A program made the translations under genes and the position numbers. A DNA stretch of 64,000 bases from positions 62,001 through 126,000 of the forward strand of contig CACLXL010000001.1 of the NCBI GenBank assembly GCA_902610975.1, written 5' to 3'. The stretch is from an uncultured Pelagibacteraceae bacterium. Its GTDB lineage: Bacteria; Pseudomonadota; Alphaproteobacteria; Pelagibacterales; Pelagibacteraceae. Below are positions 54,173-64,000 of this stretch, piece by piece (the stretch's first letter is position 1; every line of letters begins with the position of its first letter). The notes below the pieces were generated by a model that made no database searches, was not told where the DNA came from, and saw only the letters and a list, made by a program, of their open reading frames with translations.

Positions 54173-55966
54173 TTAATCCCTATTTAATTGACTTTTAAGC
54201 TTAATTAATTCCGAATATGAGTTTTCATCCAAGTTGTTGATTAATTTCTGCTCAAGAGATTCTATTTTTTTTAAGTTATCTTGTTCAATATGATCCCTGA
54301 TTAGCTCATCCAATAAATTTGAGATATCTTGTTCATTTTTATTCTTAATAATAATTTGAACATTGGAATTTTCGTTGATCTCATTTATAATTTGATTATA
54401 CATTTTATTAATTTTTGAGTTTACAACGTCTTTATCACTTCCCTCAGATATTGAAGTTACTATCATATTTTTCAAACTTTCATTTTTTTCGGCTAAAAAT
54501 TTTATTTTTGATAATTCTCCATGTTTTTTTGCAGCTATTTCATAATAATTTAAAATAATAAATAAAATTGAAAATTCAATTATTTGTGTTTTGGATAAAT
54601 CTTTTGTCTTTTGATGAAGAATTTTTGTCTCTTTTAAAATTTGATAATCTTTTTGTTTTTTGAACGGAAAATAATTGTAATTATTTTTTAAATTTTGAAT
54701 AGGTGTTAATTTTTTTATCTTCTCAAGAAAATCCTCGAGGACGTATTTTTTTAATGTTTCATCTTGAATAGAAAGAGCTAATTTTTTTATATTCTTTTCA
54801 AATTTAGAAATTTCATATGGATTATTCTGATTTATTTTTCCAAGTTGATAATTCCAAATAAAAGATTGTATTATTTGTTTCTGTTTAATTAGGTTCAGAA
54901 AGCCATCTTTACCGTTTTCTTTAATGAAATCGTCTGGATCTTTACTATCAGGTATTATTGTAAAATAAATTTTCTTGCTGTCATTTATCAACGAAAACAA
55001 TCTTTCTGCAATCCTTATAGCAGCTCTTTGACCGCTCTCATCTCCATCTAAGCAAATAACTGGGTTTGAGAAGAATTTCCAAACCAGATTTATTTGATTC
55101 TCTGTTAAAGCAGTTCCAGAGTTTGCTATCACATTTTTGATACCAGATGCATAAACACTGACTACATCCATATAACCCTCAACAATCAAAATATTATCGG
55201 TTTCTGACCTTAAGCTTTTTGCTTTATCAAGGTTAAAAATTATATTTCCTTTTTTATAAAACTCTGTTTCAGGTGAGTTAATGTATTTAGCTAATTTACT
55301 ATCTTTGATAATTCTTGCGCCAAAAGCTATTGTGTCGCCTGCTATATTATTCACAGGAAAAATTATGCGAGAATTAAATCTATCAATAAATTCTCCTGTT
55401 TTATCACTTTTGTAATAAAGACCTGTTAAGGAAATTTCTTCCTCTGAATATTTTTTTAATAACTCATTATAAAAATCGTTCTTCCAAGGAACATATCCTA
55501 GCTGAAATTCTTCCATGATTTCTTTTTTAAGTCCTCTTTTTTGGAGATAATCTAATGCCTCTCGATTATTTGAAACAAATAACTGTTTGTGAAAATAATC
55601 AGAATAGTCTCTATGAATATTTTTATAATTCTGAAATCTTAAATCTTTTTTTTTATCAAAATTTGAAAATCTATAAGGTTGCATTCCAGCCTCTACGGCT
55701 AAAGTTTTGACTGCTTCTCCAAATCCAACGGATTTTGTCTTCATCAAAAAATCAAATATATTCCCGTGCTCTCCCGTACTAAAGCAGTGATAAAATTCTT
55801 TCTCATCATTAACAGTAAAGGATGGAGTCTTTTCATTTTTGAAAGGAGATAAACCTATAAATTCTTTCCCTCTTTTTTTAAGTTGAACAGTTTTTCCAAC
55901 AACTTGGGATACTTTTAGTCTTAATTTAATTTCATCTAAGTATTCTTTAGGATATTTCATTATCAA
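54173..55966 (-). CDS. dnaG: DNA primase DnaG with altered zinc-ligand set
   Basis: 597 residues. The N-terminal zinc-ribbon-like domain (about 1-100) keeps the fold sequence (SPFKNEKTPSFTVNDEKEFY), but of the four usual ligands at 40, 43, 61 and 64 only C61 remains (S40, K43 and T64). The TOPRIM core has the expected FGARII, VEGYMDV and CLDGDESGQRAA, and the C-terminal helicase-binding domain follows. It makes RNA primers for replication. Start is Met1 or Met3 (MKYPKEYLDEI). It overlaps the YqeY-like gene by 4 bases and precedes rpoD. Confidence 0.94.
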   Translation of the reverse strand: MIMKYPKEYLDEIKLRLKVSQVVGKTVQLKKRGKEFIGLSPFKNEKTPSFTVNDEKEFYHCFSTGEHGNIFDFLMKTKSVGFGEAVKTLAVEAGMQPYRFSNFDKKKDLRFQNYKNIHRDYSDYFHKQLFVSNNREALDYLQKRGLKKEIMEEFQLGYVPWKNDFYNELLKKYSEEEISLTGLYYKSDKTGEFIDRFNSRIIFPVNNIAGDTIAFGARIIKDSKLAKYINSPETEFYKKGNIIFNLDKAKSLRSETDNILIVEGYMDVVSVYASGIKNVIANSGTALTENQINLVWKFFSNPVICLDGDESGQRAAIRIAERLFSLINDSKKIYFTIIPDSKDPDDFIKENGKDGFLNLIKQKQIIQSFIWNYQLGKINQNNPYEISKFEKNIKKLALSIQDETLKKYVLEDFLEKIKKLTPIQNLKNNYNYFPFKKQKDYQILKETKILHQKTKDLSKTQIIEFSILFIILNYYEIAAKKHGELSKIKFLAEKNESLKNMIVTSISEGSDKDVVNSKINKMYNQIINEINENSNVQIIIKNKNEQDISNLLDELIRDHIEQDNLKKIESLEQKLINNLDENSYSELIKLKSQLNRD

Positions 55967-56439
55967 TTTAATAATCCTTTTAAAATGGAACTTACTTTTG
56001 AAAAATCTAAATTGTCTGCATGTTTTGATTTAAGAACTCCCATGATTTTACCCATGTCCTTCATTGATGAAGCACCAACAGATTTAATTGTATCTTGGCA
56101 TATTTTTTTTGTTTCCTCGTCACTAAATTGTTTTGGTAAAAAAACATTAATTACCTCTATTTCTTTTTTTTCATTTTCTAAGAGTTCATTTCGTCCAGCT
56201 TTTTGATAAACTTCGCAAGATTCATTTCTTTGTTTTATCATTTTTTTTAATAGTGAGATAATGTCACTGTCTTTAATTTCTTTTTGACCTTTTGAGCGGC
56301 CAGCAATTTCAGCGTCCTTAATAGCTGACACAATTAGTCTTAAAGTTGGATAAGTGTTTTTATCTTTGGCTTTTAAGGCTTGGTTAAGCTTATCATCTAT
56401 CTGTTTTTTTAGAGACATATAAAGTTTTATTTTAATCAC
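55963..56439 (-). CDS. GatB/YqeY-domain protein
   Basis: 158 residues, or 151 from Met8 at 56418 (MSLKKQIDDKLNQALKAKDK), which gives the usual YqeY length. The family pattern is clear: LRLIVSAIKDAEI, KKMIKQRNESCEVYQKAGR, EKKEIEVINVFLPKQFSDEE and KDMGKIMGVLKSKHADNLDFSKVS. The domain is the tail of the GatB amidotransferase found as a free protein, often beside dnaG-rpoD, of uncertain function (tRNA binding or amidotransferase accessory). Divergent from carA. Confidence 0.9.
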   Translation of the reverse strand: MIKIKLYMSLKKQIDDKLNQALKAKDKNTYPTLRLIVSAIKDAEIAGRSKGQKEIKDSDIISLLKKMIKQRNESCEVYQKAGRNELLENEKKEIEVINVFLPKQFSDEETKKICQDTIKSVGASSMKDMGKIMGVLKSKHADNLDFSKVSSILKGLLN

Positions 56440-56468
56440 AATTCTAATACAAAATAAAAAGAACTTTC

Positions 56469-56497
56469 TTGACGATTTTGCTTCTATTTCATATGTT
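56469..56497 (+). promoter_or_regulatory. Candidate carAB promoter
   Basis: TTGACG (56469-56474), 17-base spacer, TATGTT (56492-56497). A start near 56504 would give a short leader to carA. The leader contains an inverted repeat ATAAGTT/AACTTAT (56514-56520 and 56530-56536) with a 9-base loop just before the carA start. Confidence 0.55.
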
Positions 56498-56539
56498 GCC
56501 CAAAATCATGTTTATAAGTTTTTTACTTTAACTTATGAG

Positions 56540-57748
56540 TTGTATTTGAAGAAGATTGGTCAAAATATAAACTCAAATAAAAATCTTAAAAAGATCGATT
56601 CCACTGCTATTTTAATTCTTCAAAACGGTCAATTTTTTAAAGGAATAGGTTTAGGCTATAAAGGAACAGTAACCGGAGAAGTATGCTTTAATACCTCAAT
56701 AACTGGCTACCAAGAAATAATTTCTGACCCTTCATATGCCCACCAGATAATTAATTTTACCTTTCCGCATGTTGGGAATGTTGGAACTAATAAAGAAGAT
56801 CATGAGTCAGATAAGGTTTGGACTAAGGGAGTAATAATAAACACAGAAATAACGAGCCCATCAAATTACAGATCTTTAAAACATTTAGATCAATGGTTAA
56901 AAAAGAATAAGATAGTTGGGATAACTGGAATTGATACTAGAAATTTAACAAATTTTATTAGAGATAGAGGTGCTCCTAAGGGGACGATATCCTTTTACAA
57001 CAAAAATAAATTAAATATAAAAAAACTTATCAAAATAACTAATAAATGGAGCGGTCTTAAAAATTTAGATTTAGCAAAACTAGTGACAACAAAGAGAAAT
57101 TATTTGTGGCAAGATTATAAAACTTGGAAAAAAGAAAATGGATATTTAAAAAATAAAAAAAAAATACTACACGTTGTTGCTATAGACTATGGGATTAAGA
57201 AAAATATTTTAAGATATTTCTCAGATTTTAATTGTAAGGTTACAATCGTGCCTTGTAAGACAAATGCAAAAAATATTCTTAAACTTAAACCTCATGGGAT
57301 CTTTTTATCAAATGGCCCAGGGGATCCTGCTGCAACCGGAAAATATGCCATACCGACAATACAAGAGTTAATCAAGAAGAAACTGCCACTATTTGGTATC
57401 TGTTTAGGTCATCAATTACTTGCTTTAGCACTTGGTGCTAAGACAGAAAAAATGAAGTTAGGCCATAGAGGCGCTAACCATCCAGTTAAAAATCTAATTG
57501 AAGGTAATGTTGAAATTACAAGCCAGAATCATGGGTTTGAAGTTGTTAAAAAAGGTTTGCCCGTAAATATAAGAGTTACTCACGAGTCTTTATTTGACAA
57601 CAGTATTGAGGGTATCGAGTTAAAAAATAAACCTGTTTTCTCAGTTCAATATCACCCAGAGTCCAACCCTGGCCCTCAAGATAGCGTTTATTTATTTGAT
57701 AAATTTGTAAAGAGTATGAAAAAAAATGCCAAAAAGAAAAGATATTAA
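56540..57748 (+). CDS. carA: Carbamoyl-phosphate synthase small (glutaminase) subunit
   Basis: 402 residues. The N-terminal CPSase domain ([20 protein letters not shown], then [11 protein letters not shown]) is followed by a class I glutamine amidotransferase with nucleophile C288 (GICLGHQ) and partners H372 and E374 (YHPESNPGP). It supplies ammonia to CarB for carbamoyl phosphate, used in pyrimidine and arginine synthesis. No ATG opens the frame: the start is TTG at 56540 or TTG at 56546, giving about 22 residues before the usual family N-terminus. It overlaps carB by 23 bases. Confidence 0.95.
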   Translation: MYLKKIGQNINSNKNLKKIDSTAILILQNGQFFKGIGLGYKGTVTGEVCFNTSITGYQEIISDPSYAHQIINFTFPHVGNVGTNKEDHESDKVWTKGVIINTEITSPSNYRSLKHLDQWLKKNKIVGITGIDTRNLTNFIRDRGAPKGTISFYNKNKLNIKKLIKITNKWSGLKNLDLAKLVTTKRNYLWQDYKTWKKENGYLKNKKKILHVVAIDYGIKKNILRYFSDFNCKVTIVPCKTNAKNILKLKPHGIFLSNGPGDPAATGKYAIPTIQELIKKKLPLFGICLGHQLLALALGAKTEKMKLGHRGANHPVKNLIEGNVEITSQNHGFEVVKKGLPVNIRVTHESLFDNSIEGIELKNKPVFSVQYHPESNPGPQDSVYLFDKFVKSMKKNAKKKRY

Positions 57749-60700
57749 AAAAATTTTAGTTGTTGGTGCGGGACCAATAATTATTGGTCAGGCTTGTGAA
57801 TTTGATTATTCAGGCACTCAGGCTTGTAAAGCTTTAAAAGATGAAGGTTTTAAAGTAATTCTCATTAATTCAAATCCTGCAACGATTATGACTGATCCAA
57901 ATATCGCTGATAAAACTTATATTGAACCTATAACAATAGAAGTTCTTGAAAAAATTCTTATCAAAGAAAAACCTCATGCGATTTTGCCTACTATGGGTGG
58001 TCAAACTGCATTAAATTTAGCAATGGAGGCAGAAAAAAAAGGAATTCTTAAAAAATATAAAATTGAACTCATAGGAGCTAACTCTAAAGCAATATCCAAT
58101 GCAGAAGATAGAAAAAAATTTAGAAAAAATATGAAAGAGATTGGTTTAGATCTTCCCAAATCAAAAATAGTTAATAATTTTAAACAATCTTCAAAGGTAT
58201 TAAGACAAATCGGATTGCCAGCAATTATAAGACCAGCTTTTACTCTTGGGGGTTTGGGAGGTGGTATCGCAAAAAATAAAAAAGATTTTTATAAGATAAT
58301 AAAAAGTGGACTTAACGAGTCACCTGTTAATCAAGTTTTAGTTGAAGAGTGTTTAGAGGGTTGGAAAGAATTTGAAATGGAAGTCGTCAGAGATAAAAAT
58401 GATAATTGTATTATTATTTGTTCAATAGAAAATTTGGATCCAATGGGTATTCATACTGGGGACTCAGTTACTATCGCCCCAGCACTTACTTTAACCGACA
58501 AAGAGTATCAGGTTATGAGGAATGCCTCTATAGCTTGCCTTAGAAAAATTGGTGTAGAAACTGGGGGATCAAATGTTCAATTTGCGATAAATCCGAAAAA
58601 TGGAAGAATGGTAATTATTGAGATGAACCCTAGGGTTTCAAGATCATCTGCGCTAGCTTCCAAAGCCACAGGTTTTCCAATTGCAAAAGTAGCAGCAAAG
58701 TTAGCTGTTGGTTACACTTTAGATGAACTAAAAAATGAAATTACGAAAGTAACACCTGCATCTTTTGAGCCTACAATAGACTATGTTGTCACTAAAATTC
58801 CAAGATTTACTTTTGAAAAATTCTCTTCTTCAGCTGCAGTTTTAGGAACATCAATGAAATCGGTGGGAGAAGCAATGGCTATTGGTAGAAATTTTAAAGA
58901 GTCTCTTCAAAAAGCCTTGGTTTCTCTTGAAACAGGTTTCTCAGGATTAGACCAAATATTTAATTTAAATATAAAACAAATTAAAAAAAAGCTTAAAGAA
59001 AATATTCCAAATAAGATTTTACTTGTTGGAGAGGCCATAAGAAAAAAAATAAATTTAAGGGATATAAATAAACTTTCGAAAATTGATCCTTGGTTTTTAA
59101 ATCAAATAAAAGAGATCATAGAGAATGAAATTAAAATAAAGAAGAAAGGTCTTCCGAAAAATTTCAATGAATTTAATTATATTAAGTCAATAGGGTTTTC
59201 TGACAAAAAATTATCTGAGCTTACTAATACTTCGGAGTCATTAATTAGAAAGAAAAGAACTGCTTTAAAAGTTACACCAGTTTATAAAAAAGTCGATACT
59301 TGTGCTGCAGAATTTAAATCTTTCACTCCTTATATGTATTCTACATATCAAAGAAATTTCTCCTCTAATTCAGAATGTGAGGCTGATCCCTCTAACAGAG
59401 ATAAAATTATAATTCTGGGTGGGGGGCCTAATAGAATTGGTCAGGGAATAGAGTTCGATTATTGCTGTTGCCAAGCTAGTTTTGCTCTTAAGGAAGCTAA
59501 ATATGAAACTATCATGGTGAATTGCAACCCAGAAACCGTATCAACAGATTATGATACAAGTGATAGACTATATTTCGAACCTTTAATAGATGAATATGTT
59601 TTCAATATAATAAAGAGAGAGAAATCAAAAGGTAGCGTAAAAGGTGTTATTGCTCAATTCGGAGGACAAACTCCAATTAAACTTGCAAAATTTTTACATA
59701 CAAACAAACTTCCAATTTTAGGAACTCAATATTCATCAATTGATCTTGCTGAGGATAGAGATAGATTTAGAGATCTTTTAAATAAACTTAATTTAAATCA
59801 AGCTGAAAGTGGTATCGCTAGAACTTTTCCTCAAGCAATAAAAATTGCAGATAAAATTGGTTTGCCTTTAATGGTAAGACCCTCTTATGTGTTAGGTGGA
59901 AGAGCAATGGAAATTGTTCATGAAAAAAGCCAACTTAAAAACTTTGTAAAAGAAGCATTTAAAGTTGCCGAGAAAAATCCAATCTTAATTGATAAGTTTA
60001 TTGATAATGCGATGGAGGTTGATGTTGATGCAATCTCAGACGGTAAAAATGTTTTTGTGGCCGGAATTATGCAGCACATAGAAGAAGCTGGAATACACTC
60101 AGGTGACTCAGCATGTAGTTTGCCTCCCGTATCAATAAAATCTTTTTTAATAAAAGAAATTGAAAATCAAACAAAAAAATTAGCCATAGCTCTTAAAGTT
60201 AAAGGTTTTATGAATGTTCAATACGCAATTAAAAAAGATCAAATTTATGTAATAGAGGTTAATCCAAGAGCTAGTAGAACCGTTCCATTTGTTTCTAAAG
60301 CTAAAAATTTACCACTTGCTAAGATAGCCTCTAGAGTGATGGCAGGAGAGAAATTATCTAAGTTTAATTTAAAAAGTAAAACAAAAGCTATGTTTGCAGT
60401 AAAGGAAGCAGTATTTCCTTTCAATAAATTTCCTAATAGTGATCTTTTACTTGGACCAGAAATGAAATCTACTGGTGAGGTAATGGGTTTTGATAAAAAT
60501 TTTGGAATGGCATTTGCTAAAAGCCAGATTGCAGCATCGAATTCTCTTCCAAAAAAGGGTCTAGCATTTATTTCTTTGAAAAATAGTCATAAAGAAGAGG
60601 GAGTACAATTAGCAAAACAATTAATTAAGTTAAATTTCACACTTTGTGGAACAGGAGGTACGGCGGATTACATAAGCCAGCATGGAATTAAGTGTAAAAA

Positions 60701-60950
60701 AATAAATAAAGTAAATCAGGGTTCCCCTCATATTGTAGATGTTCTAAATGCAAAAAAAATAGCCTTAGTAATAAATACTGGAGGAGGAAACAGTGAATCT
60801 CAGTTAAGCGATGCTGTTGCATTAAGAAGGGCTACTTTAGTCAATAAAGTTCCTTACTGCACTAACATGTCTACGGCTAAAGTTTGTTTGGAAGGCATAA
60901 AGTCTCTCAAACTAAGAGATATTAGTGTAACTTCTTTGCAAGATATCTAA
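57726..60950 (+). CDS. carB: Carbamoyl-phosphate synthase large subunit
   Basis: 1074 residues with two ATP-grasp halves. Half 1 starts [20 protein letters not shown] and half 2 starts [20 protein letters not shown] (about 558); [12 protein letters not shown] and [12 protein letters not shown] are the matching substrate loops, followed by the C-terminal MGS-like allosteric domain (about 940-1074). It makes carbamoyl phosphate from bicarbonate, glutamine ammonia and two ATP. Overlap with carA ensures coupling. The stop overlaps the convergent oxygenase gene by 4 bases. Confidence 0.97.
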   Translation: MPKRKDIKKILVVGAGPIIIGQACEFDYSGTQACKALKDEGFKVILINSNPATIMTDPNIADKTYIEPITIEVLEKILIKEKPHAILPTMGGQTALNLAMEAEKKGILKKYKIELIGANSKAISNAEDRKKFRKNMKEIGLDLPKSKIVNNFKQSSKVLRQIGLPAIIRPAFTLGGLGGGIAKNKKDFYKIIKSGLNESPVNQVLVEECLEGWKEFEMEVVRDKNDNCIIICSIENLDPMGIHTGDSVTIAPALTLTDKEYQVMRNASIACLRKIGVETGGSNVQFAINPKNGRMVIIEMNPRVSRSSALASKATGFPIAKVAAKLAVGYTLDELKNEITKVTPASFEPTIDYVVTKIPRFTFEKFSSSAAVLGTSMKSVGEAMAIGRNFKESLQKALVSLETGFSGLDQIFNLNIKQIKKKLKENIPNKILLVGEAIRKKINLRDINKLSKIDPWFLNQIKEIIENEIKIKKKGLPKNFNEFNYIKSIGFSDKKLSELTNTSESLIRKKRTALKVTPVYKKVDTCAAEFKSFTPYMYSTYQRNFSSNSECEADPSNRDKIIILGGGPNRIGQGIEFDYCCCQASFALKEAKYETIMVNCNPETVSTDYDTSDRLYFEPLIDEYVFNIIKREKSKGSVKGVIAQFGGQTPIKLAKFLHTNKLPILGTQYSSIDLAEDRDRFRDLLNKLNLNQAESGIARTFPQAIKIADKIGLPLMVRPSYVLGGRAMEIVHEKSQLKNFVKEAFKVAEKNPILIDKFIDNAMEVDVDAISDGKNVFVAGIMQHIEEAGIHSGDSACSLPPVSIKSFLIKEIENQTKKLAIALKVKGFMNVQYAIKKDQIYVIEVNPRASRTVPFVSKAKNLPLAKIASRVMAGEKLSKFNLKSKTKAMFAVKEAVFPFNKFPNSDLLLGPEMKSTGEVMGFDKNFGMAFAKSQIAASNSLPKKGLAFISLKNSHKEEGVQLAKQLIKLNFTLCGTGGTADYISQHGIKCKKINKVNQGSPHIVDVLNAKKIALVINTGGGNSESQLSDAVALRRATLVNKVPYCTNMSTAKVCLEGIKSLKLRDISVTSLQDI

Positions 60951-61612
60951 CTTTTTACTTTCCAATCAGTTTTGAAAGTAACGTAATTTATCTGGATACA
61001 CCTTCTCTCTTTTTTAATTTCTTTTTTCTCCATTCCATGCCAAGTGTTTGGTCCACTTGTGAAGAAATAACCATAATTATGTTTGTAAGGAACTGTTTTA
61101 ACTTTATTTAATTTTGCGTCATAAAAATCAGTTCCTAGATTTTCTGACTCATTGTGTAAATTGACAAAAACTATTGAAGACATCAACTTTTCTTCAATAT
61201 CACAATGAGGTTTAAGCCAAAAACCTTCTCGATCACAAATTACTTCAAGTCGCACATAAGAATTACTTAAGTCTTTTCCAATTAATGATCCAATTTTTTT
61301 ATAAACTTCAGGTGATCTTAATTCTTCAATAAATTTAGTTAAGTTTGGAAATTGATCAGAGTTTTCTTTAGTAACATAACACCTTAGTTTTTTAGCTTTT
61401 CCGCCGTCTTTAATTCCAGCTCGAAAGGCACCTTCTCCTCCATCAAGAGCTCTTGTTCCATCATAATTTAAATTTTGTTTTCTAGGATCAGCTATCTCTG
61501 CACTACAGATCTCATCAATAGCGTTTTGAGTCAGTGGCTGATTGATTTCAAAATGCTTAAAAGGATCACTAAATAATTTAGTTCTTTTTTCTAATGATTT
61601 AAATAATTCCAT
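60947..61612 (-). CDS. 2-oxoglutarate/Fe(II)-dependent oxygenase (putative)
   Basis: 221 residues of the double-stranded beta-helix oxygenase fold. The iron triad appears as H136-x-D138 ([10 protein letters not shown]) and H192 (NTWHGMEKK), with R203 or R204 ([11 protein letters not shown]) to bind 2-oxoglutarate. It resembles the prolyl-hydroxylase-like 2OG-Fe(II) group but carries no clue to substrate. It overlaps the upstream ELM1-like gene by 14 bases, so the two are one operon, perhaps acting on the same envelope or sugar product. Confidence 0.8.
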   Translation of the reverse strand: MELFKSLEKRTKLFSDPFKHFEINQPLTQNAIDEICSAEIADPRKQNLNYDGTRALDGGEGAFRAGIKDGGKAKKLRCYVTKENSDQFPNLTKFIEELRSPEVYKKIGSLIGKDLSNSYVRLEVICDREGFWLKPHCDIEEKLMSSIVFVNLHNESENLGTDFYDAKLNKVKTVPYKHNYGYFFTSGPNTWHGMEKKEIKKERRCIQINYVTFKTDWKVKS

Positions 61613-62552
61613 GTTTTTTCATTTTTGCTTTTACAATTGGAGCGATCCTGTTTACCTCATTTAAACTATTGTAACTCCAACTTTCAACTCTATCTTCTAG
61701 TTCTCTAGTTATACCTAAATCTTTCAATTGTGAATAAAATTTTTTAAATCTTCCTGTTGGTTTAAAAGACTTCATCATAGCAATATAAACAGGTTTTCCG
61801 GTCATTGCAGCTTCTGAAATCATTGACGTGGAGTCGCATGTTACAACTATATAATTTGAAATAGCCAATGCTGAGAGATAAGCTTTTTTATCAATGGTTT
61901 TTACTACATGGTGATTAATGCTAAAAGTATTATAAGCAATTTTTAAAATATTTTCAGGTGTTCTGTAAGAAGGAATTACAATAATTTTAAATTTATCAGG
62001 GGTAAATAAAGTCTTAACTTTGTTAAAAAGTTCATGAATTTGTTTTTCAGAATAATTGTAATATTTATTCGGTCCTCCGATTATAAATGCAACTAGTTCT
62101 CTTCTCTTGTCTTTCTCAATTCCAAGATATTTTGAATTCTCGTTAATTTCTTTTTTATTTAAATAATGAATGGCTCCTATTGTGTTGATTATATTTTCAC
62201 CTTTTAAATTATCATGCTCTGGAGTTATTATAAGATCAAAGTGTTCAAAAGAAACTTTTGGATCTTGTACGTGTATATTGAAAATTTGATTACCTAATCT
62301 TTTTTTTAAAGCTATTGATGGTATTACACTTTTTCTTCCACATGATATAATAACTTTACAATCACAAACAAATTTATTTTTTACCAAATTTTCTGATATT
62401 GGGCTTATTTTAGGAGGAATTAAATTCCAAAAAGATTTTAATTCAATTTTTTGGTGTTTATAACTTAGGCCCAAAGCTTTAGCTAATCCCTCTACTTGAC
62501 TAACCATGCCGTGCATGCCCTGTGTTAAAAGAAGTGCTTTTAATTCCAACAT
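61599..62552 (-). CDS. ELM1/GtrOC1-family putative glycosyltransferase
   Basis: 317 residues. The pattern is that of the COG3660/ELM1 family: QGMHGMVSQVEGLAKALGL near the start, SCGRKSVIPSIALKK, NIHVQDPKVSFEHFDLIITP, FIIGGPNKYYN and the C-terminal VVTCDSTSMISEAAMTGKPVYI. Named after a plant mitochondrial fission factor, the bacterial members look like GT-B glycosyltransferases of the envelope but their reaction is unproven. Overlaps the oxygenase gene by 14 bases and, head to head, the trxB leader. Confidence 0.82.
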   Translation of the reverse strand: MLELKALLLTQGMHGMVSQVEGLAKALGLSYKHQKIELKSFWNLIPPKISPISENLVKNKFVCDCKVIISCGRKSVIPSIALKKRLGNQIFNIHVQDPKVSFEHFDLIITPEHDNLKGENIINTIGAIHYLNKKEINENSKYLGIEKDKRRELVAFIIGGPNKYYNYSEKQIHELFNKVKTLFTPDKFKIIVIPSYRTPENILKIAYNTFSINHHVVKTIDKKAYLSALAISNYIVVTCDSTSMISEAAMTGKPVYIAMMKSFKPTGRFKKFYSQLKDLGITRELEDRVESWSYNSLNEVNRIAPIVKAKMKKHGII

Positions 62553-62575
62553 TAGTTACTATATACCTTTACATA

Positions 62576-64000
<1,425 letters not shown>

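Noticed and set aside
62522-62575. 18-residue extension of thioredoxin reductase
   Set aside because: It overlaps the divergent ELM1-like coding region and the ATG at 62576 precedes the FAD motif at the normal distance.

Overview
The window is an AT-rich (roughly 30% GC by eye), gene-dense bacterial chromosome segment. It looks like a streamlined marine alphaproteobacterium of the SAR11 / Pelagibacterales type. The pointers are the low GC, the near absence of intergenic DNA (many genes overlap by 1-40 bases), a circularly permuted two-piece tmRNA gene as found in Alphaproteobacteria, alphaproteobacterial-style protein sequences and gene order (lpxC-bamD-ligA after ftsQA), and no insertion sequences, CRISPR arrays or prophage. 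The taxonomic call is an inference from these traits and not from any database search.

Layout. 1-17447 is one long minus-strand run. Read in the direction of transcription it is hflK-hflC-DUF2065-degP-miaA, then branched-chain amino-acid synthesis (ilvB-ilvH-ilvC-leuA), then the elongation/cell-shape module (mreB-mreC-mreD-mrdA/PBP2-rodA) followed by a bactofilin, a DadA-like oxidoreductase and a truncated EamA transporter. 17531-25361 is mixed: a Mrp-type ATPase lacking its cysteine motif, thyX, a permuted tmRNA, a small tmRNA-adjacent islet (a DUF2784 gene between two 29-base direct repeats), a 26-residue membrane microprotein, a MazG-like pyrophosphohydrolase, fumC, an AsmA-like protein and uvrD. 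25349-27067 is an aminopeptidase P.

27056-48369 is a complete minus-strand division and cell-wall (dcw) cluster. In transcription order it is mraZ-ftsZ-rsmH-ftsL-ftsI-murE/murF fusion-mraY-murD-ftsW-murG-murC-murB-ddl-ftsQ-ftsA-lpxC-bamD-ligA. Two features stand out. ftsZ sits directly behind mraZ instead of behind ftsA, and the ftsA product has lost its recognisable nucleotide-binding motifs. The promoter in front of mraZ carries three TGGGN boxes at exact 10-base spacing over the -10 element, the classic MraZ operator. Behind it lies rnpB (RNase P RNA), then an amidase, mlaA-mlaC, a CAU-anticodon tRNA, a putative sugar O-methyltransferase, rpoD, dnaG, a YqeY-like protein, carA-carB, a 2-oxoglutarate oxygenase, an ELM1-family glycosyltransferase-like protein, trxB and a truncated class I aminotransferase.

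Together the window is mostly core housekeeping: envelope growth and division, envelope quality control (HflKC, DegP, BamD, MlaA/C), amino-acid and pyrimidine precursors, ribosome rescue and replication/transcription initiation. I did not find an obviously new multi-gene defence or metabolic system. The most interesting signals are the tmRNA-associated repeat islet, the MraZ operator now placed to control ftsZ, the degenerate FtsA, and key-residue losses in Mrp and DnaG.
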